The notes: generated by a model not told the origin, from the sequence alone. A DNA stretch of 64,000 nt from Anaerolineae bacterium (GCA_019912965.1 JAIOHM010000221.1:53538-117537), one strand, 5' to 3'; positions 7,983 to 17,039 are shown, counted from the first letter of the stretch. Program-made: numbers and translations.

Positions 7983-9767
7983 TTACTGCCTGTTTATCAG
8001 GCCATATCCCAGCGGGAATAACGGTGCATCAGGATGCTGCTTAAGGGCTTTCAAGGGTACTTGCTCCATGCTGCGCGGGAACGAGAACGACAGCTTTCCG
8101 GTAAACGGATAGTCACCGAACAGCACATCGGTGATGCCATCGGCTTCGGTTCCGGGCAGCCATGCCGCAACGAATGCGTCAGCTTTGGGCAGCACATCAG
8201 TGATGACCATCGGCCTGCCGGAGATTAACACAACCACCAGTTTTTCGCAGGATGCCCGCATCCGGTCAATGACCGCAATGTCTTCGGGCGAAAGATGCAG
8301 ATTGTTATTATCGCCCATGCCTTCTGCATAGGGCGATTCGCCAACAAATACCAAGCCTATGGGGGCGAGATTACCGCCTGCAAAAGTGCCTTCCGGGCTG
8401 ATCTGTACTTCTACACCGGCTTTGCGGACAGCATCGAGGGCAGATGTGCCAACTGTCGTCATGCCACGTCCACCTTGCCAATCAATCGACCAACCGCCGC
8501 ACAGCATCCCAACATCATGTGCGCCTTGTCCAGCGAGCAGAACGGGAACATCCTTCGAGAGGGGCAGCGTATTGTTCTCGTTCTTGAGCAGCACCAGCGA
8601 CTTGCGAACGGCTTCCCGCGCGACCTGTCGATGTTCTGCCGAGCCCACTTCGGGGAGCAAATCTTCACGCCCGAAGGGATGCTCGAACATGCCGAGCCAT
8701 GCTTTCACACGCAGGATACGGCGCACGGCATCATCAATGCGTTCGATGGGAACATCGCCATTTTCGACGGCTGCGGTGAGGGTGGCGATGAAGGTTTTGT
8801 AGTCAAAAGGCACCATCACCATATCCATGCCCGCGTTGATCGAGGTGATGACGCTGGTTGAATAACTGGGGTCAATCTGGCTGACGGCCATCCAATCCGA
8901 GATGACAAAACCGTTGAAACCAAATTCATTTTTGAGGACATCGGTAATCAGGTATTTTTGGGCGTGCATCTTCACACCCTGCCAGCTTGAGAATGACACC
9001 ATCACGTTCTGCGCGCCCAGATCAATGGCGGCTTTGTAGGGTGGCAGATGAATTTCGCGCAGGGTAGCTTCGTCAATTTGGGCGTCGCCCTGATCGATGC
9101 TGTAGCTATCACCGGGGGCTTGCCAGTTGCCTTGCAGCCATTCGTAAATCTGAGCCGTCCCCCAGATTGTCCCGCCATCGGCAACGAAGTGTTTGATGGA
9201 AGCCAGCACGCGCGGGTCTTCATCCTGCAATCCCTGCATATAAGCGGTAGCAAGTTCGGTCACAATGGATGTGTCTTCGCTGTAACCTTCGAAGGAACGT
9301 CCCCACCGAATGTCCTGCGGAACGGAAACGGCTGGTGCGAAGTTAAAATGGGTATTGGTGGCGATTAATTCGCGGGCAGTGATGCGGGCAATCCGGCGAA
9401 CAAGATCAGCGTCGCGGGTTGCGCCCAGACCGACATTGTGTGGGAAAATGACCGCGCCATGCATGTTGTTATGCCCATGCACCGCGTCTGAACCGTAGAT
9501 CAAGGGGATTGCCAGACGGGTTTTAAGGGCAGCTTCCTGAAAAGCGCGCACCATCGCTGCCCAGTTTTCCGGCGTGTTGGGTTGTGGGTTGCCACCACCG
9601 CCACTGAGAACCGAGCCGATAAAGTAGGTGGTGACATCCTCAACCGGGATGCTGTTCTTTTCCACCTGAGTCATCTGCCCGATTTTTTCGGCAAGCGTCA
9701 TCTGTTGAATCAGCGCGTCAATGGCGGCTTCATCCGTTGGGGCTGTTTGTACTGGACTCTGTTGCAT
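7983..9767 (-). CDS. GH3 family beta-glucosidase/glucan hydrolase
   Basis: A 594-residue glycoside hydrolase family 3 enzyme with the (beta/alpha)8 barrel (residues about 15-375) and the alpha/beta sandwich (about 385-590). The barrel holds 'YGSDAVHGHNN', the KHF motif at 192-194 and the nucleophile D291 in VISDW. The sandwich holds 'VGESPYAEGMGD', where the acid/base of ExoI-type GH3 enzymes is expected. It removes terminal beta-linked glucose from oligosaccharides or beta-glucans. No signal peptide is seen, so it probably acts in the cytoplasm on imported oligosaccharides. It is the last gene of the LacI-controlled operon, 39 bp after the second permease, which argues that beta-glucosides are the transported substrate. 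Confidence 0.9.
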   Translation of the reverse strand: MQQSPVQTAPTDEAAIDALIQQMTLAEKIGQMTQVEKNSIPVEDVTTYFIGSVLSGGGGNPQPNTPENWAAMVRAFQEAALKTRLAIPLIYGSDAVHGHNNMHGAVIFPHNVGLGATRDADLVRRIARITARELIATNTHFNFAPAVSVPQDIRWGRSFEGYSEDTSIVTELATAYMQGLQDEDPRVLASIKHFVADGGTIWGTAQIYEWLQGNWQAPGDSYSIDQGDAQIDEATLREIHLPPYKAAIDLGAQNVMVSFSSWQGVKMHAQKYLITDVLKNEFGFNGFVISDWMAVSQIDPSYSTSVITSINAGMDMVMVPFDYKTFIATLTAAVENGDVPIERIDDAVRRILRVKAWLGMFEHPFGREDLLPEVGSAEHRQVAREAVRKSLVLLKNENNTLPLSKDVPVLLAGQGAHDVGMLCGGWSIDWQGGRGMTTVGTSALDAVRKAGVEVQISPEGTFAGGNLAPIGLVFVGESPYAEGMGDNNNLHLSPEDIAVIDRMRASCEKLVVVLISGRPMVITDVLPKADAFVAAWLPGTEADGITDVLFGDYPFTGKLSFSFPRSMEQVPLKALKQHPDAPLFPLGYGLINRQ

Positions 9768-9806
9768 TATCTCTCCTTGAACCCCAACGGGGTGATAGAT
9801 GGGCAG

Positions 9807-10886
9807 CTATTTATCCACCCCGGTAATCACGATGCCTTGAATGAACACCCGCTGCGCCAGAAAGAAAATTGTCAGCGGCAGGATCATCGAGATGATGGCG
9901 GCTGCCAGTATAAGCTGTGGTTCAGTATTATATAGGCCGTTGAATTCCGTCAAGCCAACAGTGATCGGATTCGCCTGTCGATTGCCTGCCAGATAGATCA
10001 ACGGGCCGAAAAAGTCGTTCCAGGCAAAGAAAAAATGGAACAAGGCAACGGCGGTTAAGGCAGGAACAGCCTGCGGCAAAATCACCGAGACAAACGTCCG
10101 TATCCGTCCCGCGCCATCAACCATCGCGGCTTCTTCCATCTCACGCGGAATCGTCAGGAAATACTGCCGCAACAAGAATACGTTGTAGGCATTGCCGAAC
10201 ATCTGCGGGACGATCAACGGCAGCCATGTTCCCCCCCATCCCAAGACCTTCACAAAAACTGCATAGGTCGGGACGAGCGTCACGGCGGGGGGCAGGATGA
10301 TGGTTGACATCAAGACCAGAAACAGCACATTTTTTAAAGGAAAATTGAAACGGGCAAAACCGTAGGCAACCATTGATGAAGCGATCAGCGTACCGATCAT
10401 GGTAATTGTCGCATACATCAGGGTATTTGTCAGCAGGCGCATGAAAGCAATTGTGTCCCAGGCTTCAGGGTAATTTTCCCAGTGGAACGAGACACTGGTG
10501 ACAGGGGTGAGATTGCGCCAGTTGCCTTCCCATTCGAATGTTCCTGCATCAGGGTTGCTAATATCCAGCATAGTGCTGGAACGGCGACCCGGATCGATCA
10601 GCGCATATTGATGAATTCCGGCATCTGTGGGGATTTCGTAGACATCATAGGACTGCCCCTCATATTCGTACTTCGCCGATTCAGATGGCAAAATCGGGGC
10701 GCGAATATCGGCGGACTGTTCGGGCGACTTCAGTGAATTGAGGAAGCCATACGCCAGCGGCATCAGATAACCGCACAGGACGATGATGGTCAGCAGGGTA
10801 ATGGCGGCACGATTGAGAATTCGGCGGCGCTGCTGGGCGATTTTCCATTCGGTTGGATGGTTGGGGATTGCTGCTATATTTGCCAT
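9807..10886 (-). CDS. Sugar ABC transporter permease, MalG/CUT1 type, with long first periplasmic loop
   Basis: A 359-residue inner-membrane subunit. The EAA loop that docks the ATPase is 'EEAAMVDGAGRIRTFVSVIL' near residue 255. Membrane segments: one near residues 20-42, then five in the C-terminal two thirds. Unlike standard MalG proteins (about 280 residues) it has some 90 extra residues between the first and second segments (from 'SLKSPEQSADIRAP' to 'SFHWENYPEAWDT'), predicted to face outside. The ATG at 10886 (MANIAAIPNHPTEWK) is 1 bp after the upstream permease stop, so the two are translationally coupled. Its partners are the 10888 permease and the 11961 binding protein. No ATPase gene is present in the operon. 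Confidence 0.88.
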   Translation of the reverse strand: MANIAAIPNHPTEWKIAQQRRRILNRAAITLLTIIVLCGYLMPLAYGFLNSLKSPEQSADIRAPILPSESAKYEYEGQSYDVYEIPTDAGIHQYALIDPGRRSSTMLDISNPDAGTFEWEGNWRNLTPVTSVSFHWENYPEAWDTIAFMRLLTNTLMYATITMIGTLIASSMVAYGFARFNFPLKNVLFLVLMSTIILPPAVTLVPTYAVFVKVLGWGGTWLPLIVPQMFGNAYNVFLLRQYFLTIPREMEEAAMVDGAGRIRTFVSVILPQAVPALTAVALFHFFFAWNDFFGPLIYLAGNRQANPITVGLTEFNGLYNTEPQLILAAAIISMILPLTIFFLAQRVFIQGIVITGVDK

Positions 10887-10887
10887 G

Positions 10888-11877
10888 TTATTTGCTCTCC
10901 CCGGCGTAGTACACCCAATAACGAGCTGTCCCAAACAGGAATAAGGTGATGGCTAAAGCAATAATGAACAGCAACCATGCCAGTGCCGAGCCGTAACCCA
11001 TATTTTGGAAAGTAAAGGCCTGTTTGTAAAAAAGGATCATGTAAAAACGGGTTGAGCCTTCCGGGTAGCCGCTGCCAGAGTTCAACACCCAGGGCACAAT
11101 GAAATATTGGAGCAGACCGACCAGACTGGTGATGAGGTTATAGAAGATAACGGGTGTGACCATCGGAATGGTGATTTTGCGTAATCGCTGCAACCAGCTT
11201 GCGCCGTCGATGTGCGCGGCTTCGTAGAGTTCCGTCGGTACGCCTTGCAGACTGGCAAGATAGATCAGGATGCTGTTGCCGATGCCCCATATCCCGATGA
11301 AGGTGTAGGCGATGTAAATCAGATTAGGATCATCCAGCCAACGCAAGCCGTTGGTGCCAATGGCGGTAAAGCCTACACCCTGAAGCAGACGGTTGATCCA
11401 GCCTGTATTGGGGTTGAGCATCTGTGTCCAGATGAGGATTGACGCGATGAAAGGCACCATAGTTGGGGCGTAAAAAAGTGCGCGGAACAAATTTCGCCCG
11501 ATCAAATCCTTGGAGTTGAGCAGGATTGCCAGCCCAAAAGCAAGGCCAACACCAATCGGCAGGGAGATCAGGGCAAAGCGAAATGTGACCCACATACTTT
11601 CCCAAACGTTGGGGTCTTCAAACAGCATCCGCCGCCAATTATCCAGTCCAATAAAATGGGTGGCTTCCGGGTTCGAGAGGGTGAAATCGAACAAGGAAAA
11701 CCCGAATGAAGTAATCATCGGCGCGAGGTAAAACAGCACAAATCCAATGAGCCAGGGACTGATGAAGAATAGTCCCCATCGGGCTTCTCGCCGTGCGAGC
11801 AGCGACATTTTCACCCGGCCACCACGTCCGACACGGACACCCCGCCGGGTGTTGCTCAGTTCTGAGATCATGTCCAT
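10888..11877 (-). CDS. Sugar ABC transporter permease, MalF/CUT1 type
   Basis: A 329-residue membrane protein with six hydrophobic segments and the EAA motif 'YEAAHIDGASWLQRLRKITI'. It pairs with the next permease to form the translocation channel of a CUT1 (oligosaccharide) importer. A basic, Arg/Gly-rich N-terminus (GVRVGRGGRVKMSLLARREAR) precedes the first segment. It is 83 bp downstream of the binding-protein gene and in the same operon. Confidence 0.9.
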   Translation of the reverse strand: MDMISELSNTRRGVRVGRGGRVKMSLLARREARWGLFFISPWLIGFVLFYLAPMITSFGFSLFDFTLSNPEATHFIGLDNWRRMLFEDPNVWESMWVTFRFALISLPIGVGLAFGLAILLNSKDLIGRNLFRALFYAPTMVPFIASILIWTQMLNPNTGWINRLLQGVGFTAIGTNGLRWLDDPNLIYIAYTFIGIWGIGNSILIYLASLQGVPTELYEAAHIDGASWLQRLRKITIPMVTPVIFYNLITSLVGLLQYFIVPWVLNSGSGYPEGSTRFYMILFYKQAFTFQNMGYGSALAWLLFIIALAITLFLFGTARYWVYYAGESK

Positions 11878-11960
11878 GAGATGAATCCTGCGCTAAAAGT
11901 GGACGATGAGGGAGAGTCTGCTGGCAGATTCATAATCTGCCAGCAGACTGAAAAAATTAC

Positions 11961-13361
11961 TTAGCTGCCGGTGCTGGCGGTGTCGAAGATGGCCTGCAGA
12001 TCGGCTTGCAGGGTATCGAGTTCAGTGTTTATGTCTACATCGGCGTTGTTATCCACAACTTGCAGATATTGGGTGTAGCGGTCGCTCGATTCCAGGAAGC
12101 CGGGCATACCCTCTTCGTGGTTGGGGTTATCCGGGTAAGCCAGTGATTGCACGGCGACATCCCAGTTGATATCGAAGTTGGCATCGGGATACTGTTCAGA
12201 CAGGGTTGCGGCGAAGTGTTCAAAGAAAGTGCCTTGCAGGCTCAAACGAGCAGGCATACCACCGTAAATAGTGGAGAGGGTTTCGGCCTGTTCGCCCAAC
12301 AGATAGGTCAGAACGGTGAAAGCAGCGTCCGGGTTCTGGCTGAAGCGCATAATACCGAAGGTGTCGGCGTGCAGTTTGGCAGTCGTCACACCATTATAGG
12401 AAGGAATAGGTGCGAGATCCCATTCGGCGTCCAGATCGGCCGTGCCCCAACCCAAGTACCACAGGTGAATCGGCACCATCGCCACATGGCCGCTGCCGAA
12501 CCAGTTGCCGCCCGCCAGCAGGTCGCTGCCCGCATACGCGCCGCTTGGATAGAAAGCGTTCGGGCCGTACATGGCATCATGATACCAATTTTCGGCATAG
12601 CGCCAATTTTCCGGGACAACCGCTTTGCCTTCGGCATCAACAAAGTTGCCAGCGCCAAACAGGGTGTCACGTCCACGCATATCGGTATGGCTGACGCCAA
12701 AACCCCACTGAACAATCTGGGTGTTGTCAAATTCGTCCATCGTCGCGTCGTTGCCATTGGCATCAACGGTCAGGATGCGGGCGAGATTGGTTACGGTGTC
12801 CATATTCCATTCGAGTTCGTTGCCGTCTTCGTCGATGTATGGTTCACCATAGTTCGCCGGAGGATGGGGCAGGTCGGCTTCATCGAACAGATTCTTGTTG
12901 AACATCATGAAGGAGGGGAAGACCGCAAACGGAATGCCCAACTGACCCTGACCTTCAACTTTGTAGAAATCCACCAGTGCTGGGTCGAAATCGGTCAGAT
13001 CGTAGCTGTTGGCTTCGATCAGCCCGGTCAGGTCAAGCCATGCGCCGGGGAAAGACGCGCGACCACGAATGCCCATCGGGCCAACAATATCGGGGGCATT
13101 GCCAGCGGCGATCTGGGTGTTGAGAACATCGTAAGCCTGAGCATTGTCCACAACTTCCAAGATCAGTTCGATTTCGCTTTGGGAAGCATTGAAGGCATCA
13201 ACAACCGCCTGCTGCTGTTCAACCTTGTCGGCGTCCGTGCCAGCACCGAGGCCGACATACCAGCGAACCTGAACTTTATCCTGTGCCTGAACAGCGGTGA
13301 GTGAGAGGACAAGGGTAGTCGCAAGGACGAGAAGAATGACTGTTAATTTTGTTTTACGCAT
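11961..13361 (-). CDS. Extracellular sugar-binding protein of CUT1 ABC transporter
   Basis: A 466-residue exported solute-binding protein (family 1, MalE-like). A signal peptide is clear: MRKTKLTV followed by a hydrophobic stretch and a cleavage-like AVQA. The two-lobe pattern, with 'AAGNAPDIVGPMGIRG' and 'DTFGIMRFSQNPDAAFTVL', fits the family. It captures an oligosaccharide and delivers it to the permeases downstream. AAGGA lies just before the ATG. Two identical LacI-type operators precede the gene, one 18 bp before the ATG, so this promoter is the main controlled point of the operon. Confidence 0.9.
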   Translation of the reverse strand: MRKTKLTVILLVLATTLVLSLTAVQAQDKVQVRWYVGLGAGTDADKVEQQQAVVDAFNASQSEIELILEVVDNAQAYDVLNTQIAAGNAPDIVGPMGIRGRASFPGAWLDLTGLIEANSYDLTDFDPALVDFYKVEGQGQLGIPFAVFPSFMMFNKNLFDEADLPHPPANYGEPYIDEDGNELEWNMDTVTNLARILTVDANGNDATMDEFDNTQIVQWGFGVSHTDMRGRDTLFGAGNFVDAEGKAVVPENWRYAENWYHDAMYGPNAFYPSGAYAGSDLLAGGNWFGSGHVAMVPIHLWYLGWGTADLDAEWDLAPIPSYNGVTTAKLHADTFGIMRFSQNPDAAFTVLTYLLGEQAETLSTIYGGMPARLSLQGTFFEHFAATLSEQYPDANFDINWDVAVQSLAYPDNPNHEEGMPGFLESSDRYTQYLQVVDNNADVDINTELDTLQADLQAIFDTASTGS

Positions 13362-13378
13362 GATTTTTCCTTATTGGC

Positions 13379-13395
13379 TGAGAGCGCTTTCAAAA
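13379..13395. promoter_or_regulatory. LacI-family operator, copy 1
   Basis: TGAGAGCGCTTTCAAAA, with the AGCGCT centre typical of LacI/CcpA-family operators, lies 18 bp upstream of the sugar-binding-protein start and would block transcription or early elongation. It is identical over 17 bp to copies at 13481 and 14593. Confidence 0.85.
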
Positions 13396-13480
13396 TCATT
13401 TAGATTGTCTGACAAAATCTTCCTCATGTTTATGAGCTAAAAACGACGCGGCATAAGCCGCTACGACGGGTCGGGCGCTT

Positions 13481-13497
13481 TGAGAGCGCTTTCAAAA
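13481..13497. promoter_or_regulatory. LacI-family operator, copy 2
   Basis: The same 17-bp sequence TGAGAGCGCTTTCAAAA in the same orientation, 102 bp from copy 1. It lies between the regulator gene and the operon. Two spaced operators would permit looping by a tetrameric or paired regulator. Confidence 0.85.
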
Positions 13498-13542
13498 TGA
13501 TGAGTTAAAAATCTTAAGCGATACAGGTCACCTCCTCATTAA

Positions 13543-14574
13543 TCAAGTTTGGGTTGCTTCTGATTGCTCCGCACCACAACTAGCCCGGATAATCAGCTTC
13601 GCAGGAAGAATGGTATGGGTGGGTGGTGCGTCAATGCCGTTGAGCATCTTGCTCAACAATTCCACAGCGGTCACCCCAAGTTGTTCAATTGGATGTTGGA
13701 TGGTTGTCAGCGGTGGGTCGGATTGTGTCGCAGGTGGCAGATCATCAAACCCGACGACGGCAATATCTTCCGGCACACGTAGTCCTGCTTCGCGGATTGC
13801 ACGTAATGCGCCAAGCGCCATTGTGTCCGACGCGATGAAAACGGCATCGGGATTAGCAGGCAGGAGGGATTTCATGGCTTCGTAGCCACTTTGCATCGAG
13901 AAATCGCCAAATGTAATCAGTGTTGGGTCGAGGGCTAAACCGTAATCATGGAGTACTTTCTGATAGCCTATCAATCGATCATCACCGGCTGTGTTTTCGT
14001 TTGCACCAATGATGCCAATACGGTGATGCCCCAACTTTATCAGGTGTTCCGCAGCCATGTAACCACCCGCGACATTATCGGTATCCACGTAGGTTATTTC
14101 CGAGTTGGTTTCCGGCCTGCCGATCAGCACAAAGCTGACACCATGCCTGACGAATTTGGGCACAAACGAATCTTCTTTGCGGTCAGCCGTGATGATTAAA
14201 CCATCGAGCAATCCAGTATTCAGGATGGTGCGGATGGTACGCGCTTCTTCATCTTTGGTTTGAAACAGGAATAGGGAAAGGGTGATATTGAGCCGATTAG
14301 TGGCTCGCGTGATGCCCTGTATTAGTGTGGGGAAGAATGGATCGGTGAATACCATTCGTGGGGTATTGGGGATAACCAGACCGATTATTCCCGAACGGTC
14401 TGAGGCCAGCGAACGGGCAATCAAATTAGGCTGAAAACCCGTCTGGGTAATAATTGCCTGGATGCGTTCCCGGACTTCCGGTTTGATGTGCGGGTAATCG
14501 TTGACCACCCGTGAAACCGTCGCCCGTGATACCCCAGCTAATTTGGCAATTTCATCTAAAGTAAGTCGCTTCAT
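13543..14574 (-). CDS. LacI-family transcriptional regulator of the beta-glucoside operon
   Basis: A 343-residue repressor. The N-terminal HTH 'LDEIAKLAGVSRATVSRVVND' and hinge helix region (IARSLASDRSGIIGLVIP) are canonical. The periplasmic-binding-protein-like core binds a sugar effector ('GFDDLPPATQSDPPLTTI' near the C-terminus). ATG at 14574 (MKRLTLDEIAK) is chosen over one 33 bases upstream because it gives the standard N-terminus. Its own promoter carries one operator (14593), and two more stand before the transporter operon, which shows autoregulation and control of the adjacent genes. The likely inducer is a beta-glucoside or gluco-oligosaccharide. Confidence 0.92.
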   Translation of the reverse strand: MKRLTLDEIAKLAGVSRATVSRVVNDYPHIKPEVRERIQAIITQTGFQPNLIARSLASDRSGIIGLVIPNTPRMVFTDPFFPTLIQGITRATNRLNITLSLFLFQTKDEEARTIRTILNTGLLDGLIITADRKEDSFVPKFVRHGVSFVLIGRPETNSEITYVDTDNVAGGYMAAEHLIKLGHHRIGIIGANENTAGDDRLIGYQKVLHDYGLALDPTLITFGDFSMQSGYEAMKSLLPANPDAVFIASDTMALGALRAIREAGLRVPEDIAVVGFDDLPPATQSDPPLTTIQHPIEQLGVTAVELLSKMLNGIDAPPTHTILPAKLIIRASCGAEQSEATQT

Positions 14575-14592
14575 AATCAACAAAGTATTTTT

Positions 14593-14609
14593 TGAGAGCG
14601 CTTTCAAAA
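14593..14609. promoter_or_regulatory. LacI-family operator, copy 3 (autoregulatory)
   Basis: The third identical TGAGAGCGCTTTCAAAA, 19 bp upstream of the regulator start. It points to self-repression of the LacI gene. Confidence 0.82.
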
Positions 14610-14726
14610 GCGTACTTCATTGTTAGGTGATTGTCAAGCAAATGCTGAAAGAAAGGATTGTCCAGAGTTTACAAAATTGGATTGACAAGCCGCACCTTTT
14701 GGATGCGACTGTCGTGGAATGCGTGG

Positions 14727-15863
14727 TTACTTCAAACCATCGAATAGGTCTGTGGACACAAAAACAAGCTGCTGCCCATCCCCATACGTGATGATGAGTT
14801 GGTCATCAGTAATTTCGTAGCTGGTGGCGGCTTGCAAGGCTTCAAAATAGGCTGTTTCCTGGGCCATGATGGTGTTGTCGGTGCAGGCCATTAAAGTGCT
14901 GAAGACCTCGCTGAAGCTGATGCTGTCTCCATCAATTCGATAGCTGCCACCATAAGTGTTGCAGCCACTCGAACCACCTGCCTGGTTATCACTGGTGAAT
15001 CCAAGTGTGATATTGGTGGTTACAACCACAGGGGTTTCTTCGCCAACCGCACCGTAGGATACAAGCTGCCAATAGGTATCGTTGAGCGTGTTTATCCGCG
15101 CAAAAACAAGCTGCTGTCCGTCTCCGTAGGTGATGATAAGCTGGTCGTCAGCAATTTCGTAGCTGGTAGCGGCTTGCAGCGCTTCAAAGTAAACCAACTC
15201 TTGCTCCATAAAGGTTTCATCCATGCAGGCCATTTTGGTGCTGGTGATCGGGCTGAATGCAATGCTGTTATTTTCAACTGTATAGGTGCTGCCGTAGGTG
15301 TTACATCCACCTGTTCCTGCTGCCTGATTATCCTCGCCAAATTCAAGGGTGATGCCACTATCTGCAATTACGAGGGTTTCTTCGCCAACTTCACCATAGG
15401 ATACAAGCTGCCACTGCGTATCGCTCAAGAGGCTCAATCGGGTGAAGACAAGCTGCTGCCCGTCTCCATACGTGATGATGAGTTGGTCGTCTACAATTTC
15501 GTAGCTGGTGGTGGATTGTAATGCTCCAAAGTAAGCCTGCTCTTGCTCCATAATCCCGGTCTCGGCACAGGCTTTCAAGGTGCTGATGACGCCGCTAAAA
15601 GCGATGGTGTCGTTCTCAACTGTATAGGTGCTGCTATAGGTATTGCAACCGCCCGATCCCGCTGCCCGATCATCTTCGCCAAATTCGAGGGTGATTGTGG
15701 AGTCCGCGATGAGTGGATTTTCTTCGCCTGCCGCGCCGTAAGCGATTAATATCCATTGTGATCCAACCAGCCCATTGGCATCCTGTGCCATTGAAACCGT
15801 CGCGGGAATGAGCGCGAAGATTATTATACTGATGACTGTTAGTGGTAATGTCAGAAATTTCAT
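14727..15863 (-). CDS. Exported protein of three tandem META (HslJ-like) domains
   Basis: A 378-residue exported protein. A signal peptide at 1-25 (MKFLTLPLTVISIIIFALI... VSMA) is followed by three near-identical META domains of about 112 residues. Each starts with 'W.L.SYG..GEE', has the block 'GSGGCNTY' or 'GTGGCNTYG', a second conserved Cys ('KACAET', 'MACMDE', 'MACTDN') and ends 'YEI.DDQLIITYGDGQQLVF'. The paired cysteines in each unit could form a disulfide, consistent with an extracytoplasmic site. META domains occur in HslJ (heat/novobiocin response) and in secreted proteins of unknown role. The near-identity of units suggests recent internal duplication. It is monocistronic. Confidence 0.85.
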   Translation of the reverse strand: MKFLTLPLTVISIIIFALIPATVSMAQDANGLVGSQWILIAYGAAGEENPLIADSTITLEFGEDDRAAGSGGCNTYSSTYTVENDTIAFSGVISTLKACAETGIMEQEQAYFGALQSTTSYEIVDDQLIITYGDGQQLVFTRLSLLSDTQWQLVSYGEVGEETLVIADSGITLEFGEDNQAAGTGGCNTYGSTYTVENNSIAFSPITSTKMACMDETFMEQELVYFEALQAATSYEIADDQLIITYGDGQQLVFARINTLNDTYWQLVSYGAVGEETPVVVTTNITLGFTSDNQAGGSSGCNTYGGSYRIDGDSISFSEVFSTLMACTDNTIMAQETAYFEALQAATSYEITDDQLIITYGDGQQLVFVSTDLFDGLK

Positions 15864-16050
15864 CGGGTTCTTCCTATCTATCTCAAGTTACCTGATATAG
15901 ATGACAAAACCGGTTTTTTAGTTCCTCAATTCGTCATCAAAAGCCTCCCTTCTTATTGTTTACTCATGCTTCAGCCTGAAGATTTAAGGCGGATTAATGG
16001 TTGATGGGTATTTTGCGAGATAAAATCTGAGCAGAATTATTGATAACTCA

Positions 16051-16956
16051 ATGCTGGGGCAAAACAATATGCATCTAGCCATTCATGAGGTTGAACGCTT
16101 TTATAGTATCTGGTTTCCGTTGCTGTATTATGTCAACCAGCAGCGGAAACTTGTGCCAGAATTTCCTAAAGTATGGGGTAACAGCAGTGTGTCGCCCGAA
16201 GCGGCTATGCCATTACGGGACGCACTTTGGGAAGATGACCGTATGCGGCAGGGGTTCATTGCCGAGAACCCGGCTAATCTATCGCAAGATGATCTGGCTC
16301 TGGTTGATAGTTGGAAACATCGGATCGTCGGGGACTTTTTTATCTTTCGTTATCTGAAGAAATTCACTGTTTTTGTGGATGATGATTCACCAGCACACGG
16401 ATATGGTGTGCTTGGATTGACCAGTCCAATAGAGGCGGTTGTTGGGCCACATTTGCCCATCTACGTGAAGGCTGTTTTGCTGCCGTTTGAAGATCGGATT
16501 ATCTACGACAGTTTATTGTCAAGCTATCCAATCTACTTTGGCAGTGGGTATCGCAGCAGTCTCCAGGATGCTTACCGAGATATTCAGGAACGCGGCGGGA
16601 TTATTACAAGGCTTCCACCCGAAACTGCGGGCAATAATCTGGAAAGTGTTCGGGCGAGTAACAAGAAAGTGCTGACTGCTTTTCAAAAGGCACTAGGTAT
16701 GTCTGGATTAAGCCCGAAGATGGTGCAGGAACATACAGGCAATCTCGCTACTTTTGTGGATGATTTTTTGCTCAAGCATACACCACCGATTATGTTACTC
16801 AACATCACCCGACGGAATATTGAAACCTATCTGAAATCACAGGACAGTAAGGTCAACCTCGTTAGTTTGAAGCGTTTTGTGCGGTTTTTGCGGGATACAG
16901 GTCGGGTAGATTGGGATGAAGTTGACGACTTGCTCAATTATCTGAAGCGCTACTAG
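16051..16956 (+). CDS. Unknown protein with integrase SAM-like C-terminal domain
   Basis: A 301-residue cytosolic protein. Residues 1-190 are of unrecognised type, with 'VERFYSIWFPLLYYVNQQRKL' and 'FVDDDSPAHGYGVLGLTSPI'. Residues about 205-300 show the helical pattern of a tyrosine-recombinase core-binding (SAM-like) domain: 'MSGLSPKMVQEHTGNLATFV', then 'ITRRNIETYLKSQ' and 'VSLKRFVRFLRDTGRVDW'. The catalytic domain of an integrase is absent, so it is not a recombinase. The resemblance was judged by eye. An ATG at 16069 is an alternative start. A terminator follows at 17006. Confidence 0.65.
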   Translation: MLGQNNMHLAIHEVERFYSIWFPLLYYVNQQRKLVPEFPKVWGNSSVSPEAAMPLRDALWEDDRMRQGFIAENPANLSQDDLALVDSWKHRIVGDFFIFRYLKKFTVFVDDDSPAHGYGVLGLTSPIEAVVGPHLPIYVKAVLLPFEDRIIYDSLLSSYPIYFGSGYRSSLQDAYRDIQERGGIITRLPPETAGNNLESVRASNKKVLTAFQKALGMSGLSPKMVQEHTGNLATFVDDFLLKHTPPIMLLNITRRNIETYLKSQDSKVNLVSLKRFVRFLRDTGRVDWDEVDDLLNYLKRY

Positions 16957-17005
16957 CTGGGGAGATCAGCTAACTACCAGCGATTCCGATAGAAATGATT
17001 AAAAG

Positions 17006-17039
17006 AAAAACGGGAGCGAGTATTACCCGTTCCCGTTTT
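17006..17039. terminator. Bidirectional rho-independent terminator
   Basis: AAAAACGGGAGCG at 17006 pairs with CGTTCCCGTTTT at 17028-17039, with one mismatch and a short loop. The A-run on one side and the T-run on the other serve the unknown gene (plus) and ppdK (minus), which converge here. Confidence 0.8.

Noticed and set aside
12147..13304. Long open frame (385 codons) antisense to the CUT1 binding-protein gene
   Set aside because: It lies wholly inside a well-supported gene on the other strand and has no family signature. It follows from the codon use of that gene.
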